Positions 61,348 to 64,000 of a stretch of DNA of 64,000 nt are shown in pieces (positions within the stretch are counted from its first letter, which is position 1; each line of letters begins with the position of its first letter). The notes under the pieces were generated by a model that searched no databases, was not told the DNA's origin, and saw only the letters and a list, made by a program, of their open reading frames with translations. The position numbers and the translations under genes were made by a program. The DNA comes from JABFSA01 sp963827515 (GTDB lineage: Bacteria > Acidobacteriota > Vicinamibacteria > Vicinamibacterales > UBA2999): NCBI GenBank assembly GCA_963827515.1, contig CAWHBF010000025.1:434001-498000 (forward strand), in the 5' to 3' direction.

Positions 61348-63165
61348 CTATTTCGGCGGCGCAGGTGCTGTCGGCGACGGGGGCTGAATCGGCACGGCGG
61401 GCGGCAACCCCTCCGGGGACGGTGGGGGGGTAGCGGGTGGTGGCTCTGTCGGCGGCGGCGGCGGTTCCAGTACCACGGGCAGATCGATGACCCCCTGCGA
61501 CGAGCCGCTGCCCGTGCGTCCTACGCGGAAGGGGCGGAGGTCGTTCTCGTCCAGGTCCAGCACCCGCACGATCCGGGGCGTCAGCGTCAGCACGATGTCT
61601 GATTCCTGCGTCTCACGACGGTTGTGGGCGAACAGTCGACCAACCAGCGGCAAGTCGCTGAGCCCAGGGATGCCTTCGAGCACTTGGCGTTCGTTATCGC
61701 GGATCAGGCCGGCGAGCAGGTTCGTCTCGCCGTCCTGCAGCCGGATGACCGTGTTGATTTCGCGATTCCCGAACGTCGGCAGGTTGCCGAATCCCGTTCC
61801 GGAAATATTGCTCACCAGAATCTTCAGCGCGAGTGACACCTGGCCATCGTGATGGGTGCGCGGGGTGATCTCGATATTGACTCCGATGTTCTCGTAGTTG
61901 AACGAGGTGATCGGCTGCTGCAACACGCCGCCGGTGGCGATGGGGGCAAAGGTGGTGACCGGAACGGGCACGCGCTCGCCGAACCGTGCCTGAGCGGGGA
62001 GCCCTTCGGAGGTCCTCAGTTGCGTGTTGGCCAACGTGCGTGTGTTGCTGTCGGTCTTCAACAAGCGGTAGAACAGGCCTGGGACGTTCGTGAGGAAGAC
62101 GTCGGACGGGGACAGATTCAGCACGTCGTCCAGCGTAAGACCCTCTTGGTTGATGTCCACCGCCCCGTCGATACCCGGCGAGCCTGGCGACGCAATCTTC
62201 AGCCCGTATTCGCGGAGACGCATGCGATCGAACTCGAGGAGCTCGACATCGATGACCACTTCTGGGCGCGCCTTGTCGATCGCGGAGATCAACGTCGCGG
62301 CCGCCGCCACGCGCTCAGGCGTGTCCTTGATCGAGATGGCGTTGGTCGCCGTGATGGGGGCGAGCCGCCGGCTGTCGATCACAATCCGCAGGAGGTCGAG
62401 CGTCTCCTTCACGTCGGCATTGCTGAGGTAGAACGTGCGGACGATCTCTTCTTCGTATTCGGTTCGTTTGGCCGGCGTGTCCGGAACGATCGTCACGGTG
62501 CGTTGAGATGTCACGCGATAGAAGTTGCGTGTCGCCGTTGAGAGCGTTGCCAGGGCGTCTTCGAAGGTCACGTTGCGCAGGTCTATCGTCAGGGCCTGAT
62601 CGCGGAACTGAGGGTCGAACACGATGTTGATGTTCGCGAGACGAGCCAGCGCCGTGTAGATGTCACGGCTGCTGGCGTCGCGGAACGTCAGCGAGGCCGG
62701 CAGTCGGAGGTCAGGTGGCAACTCGAGACCCGCCGTGCGAAAGGTCTGGGACCGGTCAACCAGCGTTTCCAGGTCTGTCTTGCCGGCAGTGGCGCGCGTT
62801 GATTTGGTCCGGACCTGGGCTCGAACGGTATCGAGGAAATCAGCGATGTTCTCGTCGGAGGGGTTGAGTTCGGCAGCCAACTCCAGCTCCACGAGCGCCT
62901 CGTCGAGCCGCGCGGCGCCATAGAGTCGTCGCCCTCGCGTGTGGTGCTCCACGGCGGAACGCAGTTTGGAGCGCTCGAGGCCTTGCTGGGCTGCGCGATC
63001 GTCACTGTTCTCTTCGAGGGCCCGGGTGTATTCGACGATCGCCCGGTCGTAGTCCTGGGCGATCTCGGCTTGCTCACCGTTGCGCAGCCCGGACGTCGAG
63101 GCGCAGGCCGAGAAGGCAAGGGTCAGGAGAACGATGGGCAGAAGGCGGTTACTTGGTTGTGCCAT
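61348..63165 (-). CDS. Lipoprotein secretin with TPR domain (GspD/PilQ-type)
   Basis: A 605-aa outer-membrane secretin. The signal peptide ends in a lipobox (LTLAFSAC, Cys near residue 20). TPR-like repeats (AQDYDRAIVEYTRALEEN, YGAARLDEALVELELAAEL) come next. An STN/N0-type domain (SRDIYTALARLANINIVFD) and N1 (RTFYLSNADVKETLDLLR) precede the secretin core (FGERVPVPVTTFAP, NYENIGVNIEITPR, GETNLLAGLIRDNER, LPLVGRLFA, SDIVLTLTPRIVR). A Pro-rich tail ends it. ATG 63165 is chosen because the lipoprotein signal starts there. It serves a type II or type IV pilus-like system whose other genes are not visible. It overlaps lolA by 17 bases. Confidence 0.85.
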   Translation of the reverse strand: MAQPSNRLLPIVLLTLAFSACASTSGLRNGEQAEIAQDYDRAIVEYTRALEENSDDRAAQQGLERSKLRSAVEHHTRGRRLYGAARLDEALVELELAAELNPSDENIADFLDTVRAQVRTKSTRATAGKTDLETLVDRSQTFRTAGLELPPDLRLPASLTFRDASSRDIYTALARLANINIVFDPQFRDQALTIDLRNVTFEDALATLSTATRNFYRVTSQRTVTIVPDTPAKRTEYEEEIVRTFYLSNADVKETLDLLRIVIDSRRLAPITATNAISIKDTPERVAAAATLISAIDKARPEVVIDVELLEFDRMRLREYGLKIASPGSPGIDGAVDINQEGLTLDDVLNLSPSDVFLTNVPGLFYRLLKTDSNTRTLANTQLRTSEGLPAQARFGERVPVPVTTFAPIATGGVLQQPITSFNYENIGVNIEITPRTHHDGQVSLALKILVSNISGTGFGNLPTFGNREINTVIRLQDGETNLLAGLIRDNERQVLEGIPGLSDLPLVGRLFAHNRRETQESDIVLTLTPRIVRVLDLDENDLRPFRVGRTGSGSSQGVIDLPVVLEPPPPPTEPPPATPPPSPEGLPPAVPIQPPSPTAPAPPK

Positions 63166-63823
63166 CAGTGATGACGTCGACGCCGCGAGGGACGCGAAAG
63201 ACAAACTCCTTATCGGATATTCCCGTGTTTTCCTTCAGGTTCGTGAATGTAAGGGTGGAATCGCCGCCCTGCCGGTCCCGGGTGGTCAACGCTCGGATCT
63301 GGAGGGTCCCCGGATCGATGGTCACGACCAGGTACTCGTATTCTGACTCCGACCGTCTGGGTGTCAGCTTGAGCGCCGCAGCACTCGGCGAGGGAGTATC
63401 GGCATGGGCAGCCGTGAAATCCCTTGAAATATCACCTTTTCCGGTCAGAAAGAGCGCCGGTGTCGTGGCCTGGTCGTCTGGCGGCAAAGGGGCGATGATG
63501 ACCTGGCGGTCCTGGATCAGGTACGAATAGACCTTCTGTCCGTCCGACACGAATTCCTTACGTTCCGGGCTGGTATAGATCCATCGCATCCGGCCGGGCT
63601 TCTTGATGGCGACCGTCCCGCGTTCGGATGTCTGCGTCCGAAGCACCCCGCCTCGGTAGGTCTGGACGAAGTCTGCCGAGAAATCCCGGATCCCCTGATA
63701 GCGGGCCTGTAGCGCGCGCGCGATCTCGTCTGGCGCCCGGCGTTCCTGGGCATCTGGGGCAGAGGCCAGAAAACCCAAGCCTGTGAGGAGCAGGGCGACG
63801 CGGAGGAGCATTGTGGTGACCAT
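63149..63823 (-). CDS. lolA: Outer-membrane lipoprotein carrier protein LolA-like
   Basis: Periplasmic chaperone carrying lipoproteins to the outer membrane. The 224-aa protein has a signal peptide (RVALLLTGLGFLASAPDAQ), then YQGIRDFSADFVQTYRGGVL, GTVAIKKPGRMRWIYTSPE, VFSDGQKVYSY-like segment and a beta-rich barrel half (YLVVTIDPGTLQIRALTTRD). ATG 63823 is used; a TTG at 63844 is possible. Its 3' end overlaps the lipoprotein-secretin gene, which is itself a possible client, and the two are probably co-translated. Confidence 0.85.
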   Translation of the reverse strand: MVTTMLLRVALLLTGLGFLASAPDAQERRAPDEIARALQARYQGIRDFSADFVQTYRGGVLRTQTSERGTVAIKKPGRMRWIYTSPERKEFVSDGQKVYSYLIQDRQVIIAPLPPDDQATTPALFLTGKGDISRDFTAAHADTPSPSAAALKLTPRRSESEYEYLVVTIDPGTLQIRALTTRDRQGGDSTLTFTNLKENTGISDKEFVFRVPRGVDVITDGTTK

Positions 63824-63943
63824 CACTATCAAACCTCGGGCCAACAGAGACTGACGATATCAGGTCAGGAAGCGACGTGGAGGGCGTATTACTGTGTCAG
63901 ATCAGCATCACCTGTGTGGATACGAGGGTTCGGTGCGGGTTGA

Positions 63944-64000
63944 TCAGCCATGAACGCGCTTCCGTGCGATGAACGCTCGCACCTCGTTCGCGGTCCGCGT
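63944..64000 (-). CDS. Possible 3' end of a gene entering from the right
   Basis: On the minus strand one frame from the window edge encodes about 18 residues (NEVRAFIARKRVHG at the end) and stops at 63944. It points toward lolA, about 120 bases away. Too short to identify; it may be chance. Confidence 0.2.
   Translation of the reverse strand, partial: TRTANEVRAFIARKRVHG

Overview
The window is 64 kb of high-GC (about 64 percent by eye), gene-dense bacterial chromosome. It is a housekeeping region with no rRNA, tRNA, phage, IS element or CRISPR array that I could find. The gene complement (outer-membrane TolC, TonB, LolA and a secretin; acidobacterial-style VWA protein; large Ser/Thr kinase; long-form IspH; RibBA; frequent GTG/TTG starts) fits a Gram-negative member of Acidobacteriota, perhaps class Vicinamibacteria. 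That placement is inferred from gene content, not from a marker-gene tree.

Layout. 0-4.2 kb (minus): ECF sigma factor, anti-sigma factor and ispH in an overlapping operon, then a Spy/CpxP-like protein and a truncated TolC. 4.3-13.1 kb (plus): pckA, gatB, ftsEX, a 108-aa unknown with a strong promoter, glycerate 2-kinase and RNase R. 13.1-15.8 kb: tatA (minus), VWA protein, stress-domain protein, TonB. 15.9-19.2 kb (minus): groES-groEL behind a promoter with a CIRCE-like operator, and purC with a Fis-type regulator. 19.3-28.1 kb (plus): flippase-like membrane protein, nrdR, NtrY/NtrC pair, D-threonine-aldolase-like enzyme, Ser/Thr kinase. 28.2-33.6 kb (minus): aminotransferase, FAD/Fe-S dehydrogenase and MatC-type permease as a coupled operon. 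34.0-43.0 kb (plus): TPR protein, RDD protein, the phospholipid genes pgpA-cinA-plsY-gpsA, ftsY, and riboflavin genes ribD-ribE-ribBA. 43.1-46.2 kb (minus): a polysaccharide deacetylase and a six-hairpin-glycosidase-like protein. 46.3-51.7 kb (plus): ffh-rpsP-khpA-rimM-trmD-rplS-rnhB, a small membrane protein, thiE-like. 51.7-61.3 kb: a conserved unknown, a GHMP kinase diverging from nagZ, then ldcA-mpl-pxpBC-murB-murA. 61.3-63.8 kb (minus): LolA and a TPR-secretin.

The most coherent functional unit is the peptidoglycan recycling and synthesis block at 53.6-61.3 kb: NagZ, LdcA, Mpl, MurB and MurA with a fused PxpB-PxpC inside it. Its MurA carries Asp where the fosfomycin-sensitive enzyme has the catalytic-loop Cys.

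Two cautions shape the annotation. First, at least eight single-base reading-frame breaks interrupt otherwise well-conserved genes (about 30.30, 42.40, 52.04, 54.70, 55.03, 55.99, 56.09 and 59.14 kb; perhaps also 46.2 kb). The protein sequence simply continues in the next frame, so assembly or sequencing errors are the likeliest cause, and I annotate these as single genes. Second, several intergenic gaps hold degenerate short-period repeats, often folded as inverted repeats, plus a small family of palindromes with TTCA/TGAA loops. These are the least explained DNA in the window.
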